From Skeletonema tropicum (taxonomy: Eukaryota > Bacillariophyta > Thalassiosirophyceae > Thalassiosirales > Thalassiosiraceae), in NCBI GenBank assembly GCA_037178625.1, contig CM074139.1, forward strand, positions 2,108,001 to 2,172,000: a stretch of DNA of 64,000 nucleotides, in the 5' to 3' direction. The notes beneath the pieces are model-generated. The model had not been told where the DNA came from and searched no databases. It saw nothing but the letters and a program-made list of their open reading frames with translations. Each line of letters begins with the position of its first letter. Position 1 is the stretch's first letter. The position numbers and the translations under genes are program-made. This document shows positions 32,045-44,637 of this stretch, piece after piece.

Positions 32045-33340
32045 GGACGAAGATGAAGTGAAACAGGTAGGCATACGTTTGCTTTCACAGTGCACAGAAC
32101 TAACACTACTTCTTCTCCTCTTTTGCTCTTTAAGTACTTCAGACCCACCAACTACACCTTCGCACAGCTGAAATAGCTAGATAACTGATACAACGTAGTC
32201 CGAACCTGAAGACCAGACGATGTCGTCACATACCCACCTCCCCAGAGCAGAGGCCCAGCGGTTTGGGTTCCGCACGAGAGCACGTAGTCAAAGGATGAAG
32301 CTCTCAAAACAAAGCTGTTACATACATCAGCCTGCAAAGCAATCGAATCAAGAGCATGGTTGTCCTCTGTAACTACACGGCAACTCATTGCTTACTTTAC
32401 TGCTTTGCAAAGGCATAGAAGACAGAGACTCCTAGAAGTTACGTCCGCATCAATGAAGGGTTGACTGCAGCCGCATGGCCGCAGGCGCAGCCCCCCCCAA
32501 CCCCCCAAGGGGGGAGCTCATTTTTACTCGCTTCGCGGTGAGGCGGACTCCATGAAGGGTTGATTGCAAGTGACTTTCCTCTGGTAGTTACGTCCAAATC
32601 AATGAAGGATAGATCTCGGCACTGCAAGCAAGAGCACGTAGTCACAAACTACGAAGCTCTTGCAACAAGCTGTCACAAACATCTACCTTATTGGACGAAG
32701 ATTGAAGCGAAACAGGTGGGCATAAATTTATTTTCACGCTGCAAAACTGACACTACTTCTTCTCCTCTTTTGCTCTTTAAGTACTTCAGACCCACCAACT
32801 ACACCTTCGCACAGCTGAAATAGCTAGATAAGTGATACAACGTAGTCAGAACCTGAAGACCAAACGATGTCGTCACATACCCACCTCCCTAGAGCAGAGG
32901 TCCAGCGGTTTGGGTTCCGCACGAGAGCACGTAGTCAAAGGATGAAGCTCTCAAAACAAAGCTGTTACATACATCAACCTGCAAAGCAAACGAAGCCAGA
33001 GTATGGTTGCCCTCTGTAACTACGCGGCAACTCATTGCCTACTTTACTGCTTTGCAAAGGCATAGAAGACAGAGACTTCTAGAAGTTACGTCCGCATCAA
33101 TGAAGGGTTGACCACAGCCGCGAATGGCCGCAGGCGCAACCCCCCCAACCCCCCAAGGGGGGAGCTCATTTTTACTCGCTTCGCGGTGAAGTGGGCTCAA
33201 TGACGGGTTGATTGCAATTGACTTATCTCTGGTGGTTACGTCCAAATCAACGACAGGTTGACCATGGCCGCAAACAAGAGCACGTAGTCAAAAACGACGA
33301 AGCTCTTGCACAAAAGCCGTCGACATCAACCTTCCAACCT
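32045..33340 (+). repeat. Two tandem copies of a ~650-bp unit
   Basis: CACTACTTCTTCTCCTCTTT occurs at 32104 and 32751, a 647-bp period, with matching sequence over nearly the whole unit. Each unit contains a C-run next to CCCCCCAAGGGGGGAGCTC. It also has blocks in which AGAGCACGTAGT is followed by GAAGCTCT, able to form a small hairpin (near 32277, 32630, 32923, 33279). No ORF spans it. Confidence 0.85.
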
Positions 33341-34725
33341 ACGCGATCGGGGCTGAGAGAGCCGGTCGTCCTATTCTAGAGGACGATCTTGACTCTGAAG
33401 CCCCTTTTTATTTCTTGGAGACGCATCGAAGCCGGTCGGCTTCTCTGCCTGTCTCCAAGAAATAAACGTGTGTCCTTAAAGACGCACTCGCAAACTCAAC
33501 CAAATGAAGAAACAAACAATTTTAGAAGTGTAACTCAAATCTGTGAAAGGGAATGTTCACTCACGGACAATATTGGGATTGTCACAAATACTTCCGCGAA
33601 CCGTGGATTCGTGGAAATCGCTTCGCAACCACTGAAGATGGCGGCCTTGAGACCGCTGAAATCAACCTCCATGATTTGGCTCTGCAAGCTACGTGTATCG
33701 AACTACTGGATAAGTTATCACTTAGTAGAACGTGAGTTATATACTTCTTCCTACTATGATTACATTACTCCCCCCCTACTTTAACAACGGGGAAATAGGG
33801 GGCCACCGGGGGAAAGAAAAATATTTAGCATGTAAAATTATCTATGTACAGTCCAGATAGCCCACAAAAGGGGGATGGTAGGAAATTTTTTTTAACTAGT
33901 GGCGAAATTGGTGTGGCGGCCTTGAGACCGCTGAAATTATAAGCTCCATAATTAGGCTCTGCAAGCACACTAGTGTATCAAACTACTGGATATTATCGAT
34001 TAGTAGACGTAAGTTTAATACTTCTTCCTACTTCTGACACATCTCCCCCCCCACTTTAACAACATTTGTCAGCCTATCGACCTCCCTACGGCCAATTTAC
34101 CATGGTGGAGGTGTGTGAAAAAATGGTTTTGTTCGCCCACGTGTTTTGGCGGGTCAGGCTTATGAGAAGAGACATCATCATCATCCTTTTCTGTAATGGG
34201 CCACAGAAAGAGTCTAAGTAAGGCTGGATTCAAATTGAAATTGATTCGAGAAACCACAGCTATCAATTTTAGGAGCAAGACAGGGCGACTTCGATTTGAA
34301 AGAATCACAACAATGTTGTGTTCACACCGAACCCATCGTGGCGCCACTTTGGTACCGCTTTACCCGTCGTGGGAGAAAGACCGGTACGTGCTCGATCCGG
34401 GTTAAATGAATCAGATACCTGTCGTTTTTTTCAATCATGAAGGATGAAGGTGCTTGAAAGCTGAAAGCACTGTTTTCTTTTTATTGTTATGATTATGATG
34501 TTGTTATGTTAGAGGGTTCCCGTGGTTAGAGGTGATCGTCCAAACAACCGACGTGCAGGTAGTGACTTTACAAACAGCGGACGCTTTATTGCCTTGGAGA
34601 TAGGAAACATCGGTCAATCCACTTCCTGTAATCTTCAATATTGGATATTTGTTCAGAAGAGAAACCGAACACATCTTGTTTACACAGTGAATTTAAAACA
34701 CAGAAATACCAACTCTGATCACAAC

Positions 34726-37113
34726 ATGTCTTTTGGGAACGAAGGGTGCAACTGCATCAATCAAACGTCCGTACTCGCCTCGCTTGAGAATCGAGACTGT
34801 ACAACCGCCACTGGTGAACCAGGCGTTTATCTGAAACCTTTCGGCTCATGCGTTTCGTACGACTACGGCAGCAATGCCTGTCTCCAGCATGATCTCCTAC
34901 ACGATCCCATCTGTCAAGGGGACCTATCCACCGCTACCGTACCACCATACTGCTTCCAACCATGGTGCTACGTCAATGCAACCATTTGCAAAAAGAATTC
35001 TGAGGAGGATATTTTCAAATCAGAATATTTTCTGGACCAACCTGATATTTTCGCGAGTTATTCGACGTGCAATTCGACCGACTATTTTTGGCAACAATAT
35101 CTTGAATCTTCTGCAAACAACGTCTCGGTGGTAGGTGGCATTGATCTCACTGCGATCATACCGGATTATCGATATCCAACGATGAACAAACAATTGCCTG
35201 ATGGCACAGTGTGGGAGCGAACAGAAAATAATACGTACTACTTTGACGACACCATCCCATTTGGTGGGACATATATAGAATACATCAAAAAGTTAATCCA
35301 AATATCAAATGGAGACATTCAAAATGTGACGTTCACACATACTTCAAACGGTAGCTTGAAACGATATCCAACAAGTTCGTTTACAGCAGCGGTGCGGGAT
35401 GTGAAGAATGGATTGGCGGATATGGCGGTAGGTCCGTTTTGGATTACGCGGCAGCGGTTAACGATGACTACTTTTACTGTTCCTCTTGGTGAGTAGGTGC
35501 ATTGTATGATGTTTTGGTTCTGTGGCTAGTAATTGTGTTGGGAGAGCTACTATGTGGGTGGATTTGTGTTACTTTTGTCCACTCTTGTGACTTACAATGC
35601 TGCTCTCTCCGCTGTCGTCTTCCCAGTATACGACAAAACAGTGTTGGTTATCCCCAAACCTGAAAGGAACACAAACATCGTATTTCAGACACATAAAGTG
35701 TTTGAACCATTCACTTACGGCTTGTGGGCGGTAGTAATTGCCATAGTAGTCGCAGCATCACTACTCTCTGTGTGGTTCTCCGATCGAGAAATGTTGGCGG
35801 CCAGAAAACGATATGAATTGCAGTTAAGACAATCAAAAAGGCCAGGGAAGAGGCGAAAGACTGCGTATTTCAGATTGATTGTTGATGCCATTCTAGAAAA
35901 AGGAATGTTCTTCTTTAGTGCTGGGATTGAGCAGGATACAGGGGCAAGTTTGCCACACAAAGTGTTAATGTTTGGGTTTGGATTCTTCATTTTGATAGCT
36001 GTATCTGCCTATGTCGCCAACCTTGCTGCATTTTTGACACGGTCTGGGTTGAAGACGGAATATGGAACAATGAAAGAGGTCATTGCTAGAAATGTTGCGA
36101 TTTGTGGTCATCCAGCATTGAAGGATGAGCTTGAATTGAAATGGCCCGATGGGAATTGGGTTTTCCCCAATGGCCGTGGGTTTCATGGTTTGTTAGACGC
36201 TTACGCTAGAGAAGAATGCAAGGTATTAGCTATTGGCAGAGAAGACACGCTTATGGATATTGATTTTACTTCAAAGGTGTGTGAGCTCGACCTGGTTTAC
36301 ACGGACAATGTAATTACTGAGAATCCGATTGCTTTCCCGGTCGCACCACAACTTGCATCTGCTTTTTCGTACTGGATGTATACAGCAGAAAAGAACCATG
36401 GTCATAGTTTGGAGAGTACAAAACAAGCATTTATCGAAGAGAATGAAATCAAGGCAGAATGTGAAGTTGAGTTGTCAAACTCGGATGTGGCTGAGGGTGA
36501 CGATTTTGCTCGTGTTAGCCCAAGTAACATGTTCTTTCCAATAATGTATTTCGTGATGTGTGCACTCGTTGCAGCCTGTTTGCAGTTAAGACATGATAGT
36601 GAGAGAAAGAAGGGACGCAGGTCCAGTATCGGGAGGACGTTCACCCTAAATACACATGAGTTTAATAGATTGGCTGTGGAAAATGTCGATAGAGATGAGA
36701 ATAGAGATATGCAGAGAGAGTGTCAATCTTCTTTGGATGCGCCAGTTGACAATCGCACAACGCCCTCCTCGACACCAATGAAAAGTGATGCGGGTGTTGA
36801 CGAGAAAGGTGATGTGGGTGTTGATGAAGAAGATGATGTACAAGGAGGGCAAGTCTGCGACTTTCCTGGAGCGAATGTACCAGGAGACGAATGCCACGAT
36901 AATGGTGCTTCTCAAAGCACCCTTGGACCTCCTGAATCAATTGAAGATATGGACAAGGTTAATGAAAACGCCGATACAGCTGTGAAAGTGGAGGATAACG
37001 ATATCAGTCATCGGATAGAGGAGCTAGTTGAATCTGGCATGATAGAAGAAGTTCTTGACTGCTTTGATTTCTTCCAGGATGCAATGATGAAGAAGCTGAA
37101 GAAAGATCAATGA
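34726..37113 (+). CDS. Ionotropic glutamate receptor-like channel subunit (copy 1)
   Basis: Exons 34726-35488 and 35627-37113, with a 138-bp intron (donor G|GTGAGT, acceptor TTCCCAG), encode 749 residues. The phase fits exactly and the paralog uses the same junction. Exon 1 is a Cys-rich ligand-binding lobe. Exon 2 has a membrane helix (FTYGLWAVVIAIVVAASLLSVW), a pore-region segment, the family hallmark AYVANLAAFLTRSG, the second binding lobe, a last helix (MFFPIMYFVMCALVAACLQL) and an acidic cytosolic tail with a coiled DCFDFFQDAMMKKLKK end. The animal amino-terminal domain is absent, as in other algal and plant-like forms. No clear signal peptide follows the chosen ATG, so an upstream exon may be missing. 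The ligand cannot be told. Confidence 0.82.
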
Positions 37114-37290
37114 GAGAAGGTGGCGATGATAAAACTATTTATTTCAATTTGAGACGTTCGAGTAAACTTTAATCGCACCGATTCAGTAGAAAGAAGATCA
37201 GAATTAAGTCTTTCATTATGTTGTATTATCCCTTCACTTTTGATATCATCATTGTCATTGAGAAGCCATTCGCCCTGTTCCCCGGCTTCC

Positions 37291-39790
37291 TTACAAATCC
37301 AAAATCTCACACATAGCATATTCATCACACCATTCCGTATTCATCACGTAACAGTTACCAGGACCACTCTGCCAGCAGCAATGTCGTGATGCACAAACCT
37401 TCTCACATCTTGCTCGGAGGCCAGCGTCTCTGCGAATTTTCGGCACACAAACTTCGTTTACTTCATCAATTTGAACTTGCTCATTCTGACTCATTTGCTG
37501 CTGCTGCTCTGAAGAGATTGGCGACTTCGGCGCCGAGGTCGATGATTGAAGCACCTTGCAACCATAGTAGGCCTCACAAACGTCCTCACCATGCACATCC
37601 TTACAGTTCGACCCGGTACCATCAGTCGCGAAACAGCAGAGATAGTCGGCGCACATGGCATGGCATTCAGCAACCCATGACTCATCAACAGATTCATCTG
37701 GATTGCACACAGCATGTACTTCGTTTACTGTAGCTTCGAATTCAGCCTCATCAACGAACACCCCATTACTCCCCGGTCTGTAACTTGTTCCAGAAATTTT
37801 ACTTGAACTCGAACTACTGCTACTACTACTATCTCCTGCACCAAACTCCAACTGGTCCAACTCAATAAAATTCTTCACCTCCTCACCCCTCTCGTTAATC
37901 ATTTGCTCACAAAGAGAATACACCTCACATTCCTCGTCGCCAACAGTATCTCTACAAGAGCTCACAATTGTCTGGCTTTCAAAACAACAGTATCGAGACG
38001 AACACATGTCGTGGCATTGGGTGACTAATTCTTGAGTGACCTTGCTTTCATCGTTTCCAAAGTAGCACTGTATGTAATAGAAAGAAAAGGAAACAAATGA
38101 TGAAGAAGAAGAATTTTTCGTTAGTGAATAGAAAAGAAACATGTGCACAACCACAAATAACACAATGCAATGCAATAAAACACTATGACGTTACAAAGCA
38201 ATGAAACACACTTACAGCGCTATAAACAGCCTTTTCCAATTGCTCCGATGTAACAGTAATACTTCCACCCCCTCCACTTCCACTTCCACTACCACTATTC
38301 TTCCCCCCCTTCTCAGGACCCTCGGCAATAATCCTACAAGGTTCATACGCCTCACACTCCTCCCCATGTTCCTCCTTACAATTCTCCTCCGCATCCTCAC
38401 TAAAACAACACAAATGATGCTGACAAAACGCATTACAATCCCGTATCCCCTCCAAAGTCGCGACATTCTCCTTGGAACACGTTGCCTGTAACAATTCCAA
38501 ATCATCACGATCCAATCCATCCACATCGACACTTCCCATCTCCTCCTTCTTCAAGGGGTGAAGACCACCACTACCACTAGTATCATCATCCTCATCCAAG
38601 TTGATATTGGTAAATCCAAAGTCCAAAATAACATTCTCACAAGCAGCATACACAAAACAATACGAATTCGGCGTAGAAACACACGAACCAAATTCCACAT
38701 CCTTCTCAAAGCAACAATAATGTCCATGACATAAACTCAAGCACGCCTCTCGGCCCACCTTGGTCGCAATCGATCGTTCACTACACGATTGGAATAAGTG
38801 TTCGGAATGTTCCAATAAATCTGATTGTGTCATGGGTGGGAATGATAATTGGAGCTGATTCGTCTTGGAATCGGTAGTGATAATGGGATTGTGATGTCGT
38901 CGAGTAAAATTGAGATGGAGGTGGGGGAGATGATGTGCCTTGTTCTTTTCATTACGGATCCATTCAAGCCAGAGATCACCGTGGGTGGTGGTATGTTGAG
39001 TTGTTTCAAATCCATCATCATCATCATCGTTGGTGACACTGGGTATGTCACCTCTAGTATCATTCACCATGGTGGTGGTGGTGGTGTTGAGTGTGACTGG
39101 TAGACCAGCCTCATAACCCAAATATCCAGATAGGAATGTCAATGTTAGGAATACCATTAATACACATCCAGTGGAGGAACACAACAATCCACCACTTCCA
39201 CCACTTCCACCACTTCCACTACCAAAGCAAAAGCGACGTGGAGACCAATCCGTACTTGAGCCATGTCTCCCCCATCCCCCTCCAACGAACAATCTCCCCT
39301 GATGATGATGATCATCATCGTCGTCATCTTCACCACTCCCCACGGGATTGTAGGCATGACCACCACCTCCCTTACGACGACGAGATGTCACTACCTTAGA
39401 TAACAATCCATTATGTGGACGAAGTGCATTCGATCCACTCACTTCACTATCGGTGTCGGTATCTTCTTCGTCATCTTCATCATCGTGGAGGCTGATGGGT
39501 GTAAATGGAATTTCCACTTGCGGATCAAATCCGGTAGTAGTAGTAGAGGATGATTTATGTTCCATTTGAGTATAGTTGGATTTATCACCACCACCTTTTG
39601 CAGTGGATTCTTCTTCACCACCACCACCACCACCCCAATCAAAGACACTTGGAACATTTTCTTCATCATCATTCTCGTGTTGGTCTTCTTCTTGTGTAGG
39701 AATATCACGGTAGGAATTGGATGGATCATCACGATAGGTGGTGGGTGGTGGTACAGCTGATGATGACTTTTTCTTTTTGTTGGAGGCCAT
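37291..39790 (-). CDS. Single-pass membrane protein with five eight-cysteine repeats
   Basis: Exons 39790-38216 and 38067-37291, with a 148-bp GT-AG intron (38068-38215, phase 0), give 783 residues. I start at the ATG of MASNKKKKSS. The N-terminal ~200 residues are acidic, with Asp/Glu and Gly/His runs, and face the cytosol if the single helix (CVLMVFLTLTFLSGYLGYEA) is a signal anchor. Outside are five repeats of C-x(10-17)-C-x3-C-x4-CC[FW]-x(6-10)-C-x(6-9)-C-x2-Y-x2-C, for example CLSLCHGHYCCFEK, CNAFCQHHLCCFSE, CHDMCSSRYCCFES, CHAMCADYLCCFAT and CEKVCASRHCCWQS. Eight cysteines per repeat imply four disulfides each. I do not recognise a named domain. A surface receptor or matrix protein is a guess. 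Confidence 0.78.
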
Positions 39791-40801
39791 TGTACTGCTG
39801 TTGTTGATTGATTGATTGATTGTTGGTGGGCTGGTCGATTGGATGGACGTTGGTGTAGTGAGCACAACTACTTACTATGTTGTATCGTAGCAGCGTTGAA
39901 TCCTTTTTCTTCGGTATTGATTGTAGCAAGATTGGCGGAGCGGAGATCATCGTGAATCGATTCGTGATTCGATTGATGAAAAAGATCCATGTTGAAGTTT
40001 GAGAAAGCGGTGCGACAGTTACATTTATTTACCCTTGACATTTACGACATTTGTTCTCCTTTCATCGAACTCAAAGGTCATCTACTTGTTTTGAGGCAAG
40101 TATTGGAATGAAGACAACTCTGTAGGTGTTTGAAAGTCTCTATCGTGTGCGAATGTAGATGATCTTTACGGACACTATATCGTATGTCATGCAACATCTT
40201 ACGTACATTCACATTTTGCTTGTCTCATCTCTTTCGAAATGCTTCTGCTGCATCCCCCCCTCGGGGGACTTTTCGCTGCATCTCCACTGCAGCCTAATGT
40301 GCACAGAGCAGGACAGAGGACAGCAGCAAAACGTCATCTTTTCGCGACCATCCGCCCAACGTGCCCGTGCATAAGTAACACTTCTTCAGCTTCATCATGT
40401 CCAAGGTTTTATAGTAGGCAATGACAATGATGAAATGCTTCATTGTCATTGCCCTTTCCATTTTGTCATTGCCGTGCTCCCACACACCAAGATTGTGCCT
40501 TGCGATGAGATGCTCAGCAATGGAGGCATGCAATACTCAATATCAGCCACATAGTCTCCTGCGTTGAAACTATTCAAGCCCACATGGTTGCTGTTATGTG
40601 ATGATTATGCAATGTGTGAGATGTGAGAAGCGGGGGAATACGACGCTATGACTCCCAATGACAGCAAAAAGTAATGGATCATATGTAAAATGAAACACTT
40701 ATTCTTTTCTTTGTGCTATATATAAATCAGTCGGAGGAAAGGATCAAGACTGGACACTAACTTGACCCTCTCCAAGTTTATCATTGCCCGTGCTCTCATT
40801 C
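39791..40801. other. Intergenic with a perfect 14-bp hairpin
   Basis: 40417-40453 reads GGCAATGACAATGA, a 9-base loop, then the exact complement. It lies about 350 bp past the 3' end of the receptor gene at 40802. Similar CATTGTCATTGCC words follow near 40465. Otherwise nothing is supported. Confidence 0.6.
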
Positions 40802-43630
40802 TCATTGATCTTTCTTCAGCTTCTTCGTCTCCTGAAAGAGATCAAAGCAGTCAAGAATTTCTTCGATCACGCCTGATTCCACCAGCTCCTCTATCCGATG
40901 ACTGATACCGTTATTCATCACTTTCACAGCTGTATCGGCGTCTTCATTAACCTTGTCCATATCTTCAATTGATTCAGGAGGTCCAAGGGTGCTTTGAGAA
41001 ACACAATTTTCATGGAATTCGTCTCCTGGTACATTCTCTCCAGGAAAGACGCAGATTTGCCCTCCTTGTACATCGCCATCTTCGTCAACACCCATTTCAC
41101 TTACCATTGGTGTGGAGGAGGGCATTGCGAAGTCGTCATCCAAAGAAGATTGACCCTCTCTCTGCATATCTTTATTCTCATCACTATCGACATCGACATT
41201 TTCCACGGCCTGTCGTATTGAATACATGTTCAGATTGGACTTCCTCCCAATAGTTGAGGCGTTCCCTTTCTTTCTCTCACTATCATGCCTCAACTGCAAA
41301 CAGGCTGCAACAAGAGCGCATGCGACGAAAAAGATGATTGGGAGGAACATGTTACCCGGAGTAACTTGAGCAAAGTCGTCACCCTCTTCCATATTCAGTC
41401 TCGACAACTCAACTTCACATTCTGCCTTGACATCATTCTCTTCGATAAATGCTTGCTTTGCACTCTCCAAGCTAAGACCATGGTTCTTTTCTGCTGTATA
41501 CATCCAGTACGAAAAAGCAGATGCGAGTTGTGGTGTGACTGGGAACGCAATTGGGCTCTCGATAATTACGTCGTCGGTGTAAACCAGCCCGAGCTCACAC
41601 ACCTTTGAAATGAAATACATATCCATGAGCGTATCTTCTCTTCCTAACGCCAATACCTGGCAGTCTCCTCTAGCGTAGGTTTCAAGCACGTCATCATCAG
41701 ATGGCCAAACCCAGTTCCCATCGGACCATTTCAATTCAAGCTCATCCTTCAATGCTGGATGACCACAAATCGCAACATTTCCAGCAATGACCTCTTTCAT
41801 TGTTCCATATTCCGTCTTCAACCCGGACCGTGTCAAAAATGCAGCAAGGTTGGCAACGTAGGCAGATACAGCTATCAAAATGAAGGCTCCAAACCCAAAC
41901 ATTAACACTTTGTGTGGCAAACTTGCTCCCATATCCTGTTCAATCCCAGCACTAAAGAAGAACATTCCCTTTTCTAGAATGGCATCAACAATCAATCTGA
42001 AATACGCAATCTTTCGCCTCTTCCGTGACCTTTTTGGTTGTTGTTGTCTCAACTGCGATTCATGTCGTTTTCTGGTCGTCAACATATCTCGATCGGAGAA
42101 CCACACTGAGAATAAAGATGCTGTGACGATTATGGCAATAAGTACTCCCCACAAGCCGTAAGTGAATGGCTCTAATACCTTTTGAATCTGATATCCGAGA
42201 TTTGTGTTCCTTTCAGGTTTAGGGATAACCAACACCGTTTTGTCATATACTGGGAAGACGAAAGAGGAGATAGCAACATTGTAGGAGTAAGTCACAAGAT
42301 ATCGTGGACAGGCGAACACAAACATACCTGAATCTACCAACAGAACTCCACAGCCACAGCACAGAGTTACGACATGTACTGATCCCCCATATGTATTACT
42401 GATCACTAGTCTAGTCAGCCATTCCTTTTAGCATGCACAAAAATCAAAAACTACAACACCACTCACCAATAGGAACAGTAAAAGTAGTCATCGATAACCT
42501 CTGTCGCGTGATCCAAAATGGTCCCACAGCTATATCCGCCAAACCATTCTCCACATCTTGCACTGCTGCTGTGAACGAGCTGTTTGGGTATCGTTTCAAG
42601 CTACCATTTGAAGTATGTGTGAACGTCACATTATGAATGTCCCCATTGGACAATTGAGCTATGGAGTTCGCGTAGTCAATGTATATCCCACCAAATGGGA
42701 TGGTGTCGTCAAAGTAGTAAGTATTATCTGCTGTTCGTGTCCACAATGCTGTGCCATCAGACAATTGTTTGCTCATCACCGGATACTGATAATCCGGTAC
42801 GACCGCAGTAAGATTGATGCCATCAATCACCGAGACTTTGTTCGCAGAAGATCCAAGATATTGTTGCCAAAAATAGTCGGTCGAGTTGCATGTCGAATAA
42901 CTCCAAAAAATATCAGGTTGGTCCAGAAAATATTCTGATTTGAAAATGACATCTGCAGAATTCTTTTTGCAACCGTTTGAATTGACATAGCACCATGATA
43001 AGAAGCAGTATGGTGGTGCGGTAGCTGTGGATAAGTTCCCTTGACAGATTGGATCGTGTAGGAGATCGTGCTGGAGACAGGCATTGCTGCCGTAGTCGTA
43101 TGAAACACATGCGCCGAAAGGTTTTAGATAAACGCCTGGTTCACCAGTGGTGGTTGTACAGTCTCGATTTTCAAGCGTGGCGAGTACGGAGGTTTGATTG
43201 ATGGCGATCTGTAGTGTTACCCTATCCAATATATTGCCAATTGTTGCTTCTCAGCCGCCACAGGGGTATACTACCCTGTAAAGGTGCATAAAATGCTGCT
43301 CTCGGTGAGCTGAGTTCGAATCCGTGCTGTATCTCATTTTTTATAAAACAAAATTGTTAGCCCCACTTCTAGCTGGGCTGGAGGGTTAACCCCAAAAAAA
43401 ACTCGCCTTATCCAGTTTCCTTGGGTCTTTGGCTCCATACCACACATTCATCGCACCATGATTCGAAACTAACTAAGATACACCCCGGATTTGAACTCAG
43501 CTCACTGAGAGGATTTCAGAACTGTGCTCACCTTTATCATAGCACCAATATTCGCTTAGAAGCAATCTGCTGGATAGGCTAACACTACAGATCGCCTGAT
43601 GCAGTTGCACCCTTCGTTTCCAGATGACAT
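40802..43630 (-). CDS. Ionotropic glutamate receptor-like gene (copy 2), 5' end split by a MITE
   Basis: A paralog of 34726-37113. Exon 2 is 42249-40802; the intron is 42250-42466 (217 bp, same junction as copy 1); exon 1 runs from 42467 toward 43202. The original ATG is at 43630 (MSSGNEGCNC), but a 394-bp MITE (43203-43596) now sits after codon 11; reading into it soon meets a stop. Without the MITE and one TGAT the frame is intact at 737 residues, so the damage is recent. Signatures are the same as in copy 1 (FTYGLWGVLIAIIVTASLFSVW, AYVANLAAFLTRSG). Unless the MITE is spliced out or translation starts inside exon 1, the protein loses its beginning. It may be a young pseudogene. Confidence 0.8.
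43203..43596. mobile_element. 394-bp MITE, GGCGATCTG family, copy 2 (inside receptor exon 1)
   Basis: Ends are GGCGATCTGTAGTGTTA inverted; TGAT flanks at 43199-43202 and 43597-43600, a 4-bp target duplication. The empty-site sequence is readable in copy 1 of the receptor (GCATCAATCAAACG). It is in the opposite orientation to copy 1 of the MITE at 31428. Confidence 0.93.
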
Positions 43631-44637
43631 GTTGATATCAGAGTTGGTATTTTTCTGTGTTCAAAAATCCACGGGTGCAAGATGTGCTCGTTTTCGTCCT
43701 CTTCTGAACGAATAATATTTACAATAGAGTATTTAGGCTAGGATTGACCGACACACTCTGCAAGTAAGGGTACAATAAAGCGTCTTCTCAACCATAATAG
43801 ATAATAGCGTCCGCTGTTTCGTTTGGTACTGCATACTGCAGGCTGCCGGCCGCCGGCCGCCGGCCCTGCAAAAGCAAACCTGTGAAGGTTGCGGCGAAAC
43901 AGAATCTAATACAAAAGCTATGCGGTACCTACACGGATGCTGTCTTGAATGTGACTTGTGGCCCTGGACAAGGGCAAGGGTAAGCCCTGGATGGATGGAG
44001 TACCAGTCGACACAAGTACGGGTAGCGAGCATGACACAACACCAAACAAGAGAACGATACAATGGAATACAATACAGAACACCACAGCATAGTACGTACT
44101 TTACATAACACAGACCAGCCGTCAACGCATGACGGCAAGCTACAAGCTATTCTCAGGAATTAAATGGCCCCGGGACTTTTCGTCGCCAAAATAAGACACT
44201 AACAAAGCTATGAGAGTAGCAAGACAGCTGTCATCAGCTTCGTATTCGCTCCATTCTTATTCTTCTGTCATATCACTGGTCTTCATCATCTCCCTAGTTT
44301 GGAATAAAGTCTTATTAAACCAATTCAAAAAAACCTCACCTACATATATATCACATTTATCCGCTATTCGGGTACCGGAGACTGATCTGACAAAGGAATC
44401 ATTCCCCAGCACTGGCATCACCTGTCTTTACACCATCCATTTGGCTTTCTCCCCATCAAGCCAACTCAATCTCAATTATACTCAAACAAACCTATCCACT
44501 GGCTCAGAAATTTATCTGGGTGTAGATGTAGCGAGAAGCCAGCTCGCTCTCGATTCGTGTCAGCTTCAATCTTGTACATCCTCAGAGCCTGAGGCACTCA
44601 GATGTACCTTTAACTACTTAGTCTGCCAATCCATCAG
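43631..44637. other. Intergenic; one weak ORF
   Basis: 43848-43865 is a GC palindromic run (GCCGGCCGCCGGCCGCCGGC). A plus-strand ATG frame at 44210-44641 (143 codons) starts with a hydrophobic stretch and ends in a Cys-containing tail. It overlaps the 3' end of the FkbM gene by four bases and has no family features, so I do not call it a gene. Confidence 0.4.

Larger units (their letters stand above)
30986..34125. mobile_element. 3.1-kb composite region bounded by inverted repeats
   Basis: The ends read CCATTTTTTTGACACCTCCA at 30986 and, inverted, CCATTTTTTCACACACCTCC ending at 34125. A second inverted pair lies inside (31222-31310 with 33962-34068: TTAAAGTGGGGGGAGAGATG / its complement, and TACTAATCGATAA). 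33640-33790 and 33915-34065 are direct copies of each other. There is no transposase; it contains a MITE and a tandem repeat. No clear target duplication was found. Confidence 0.5.
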
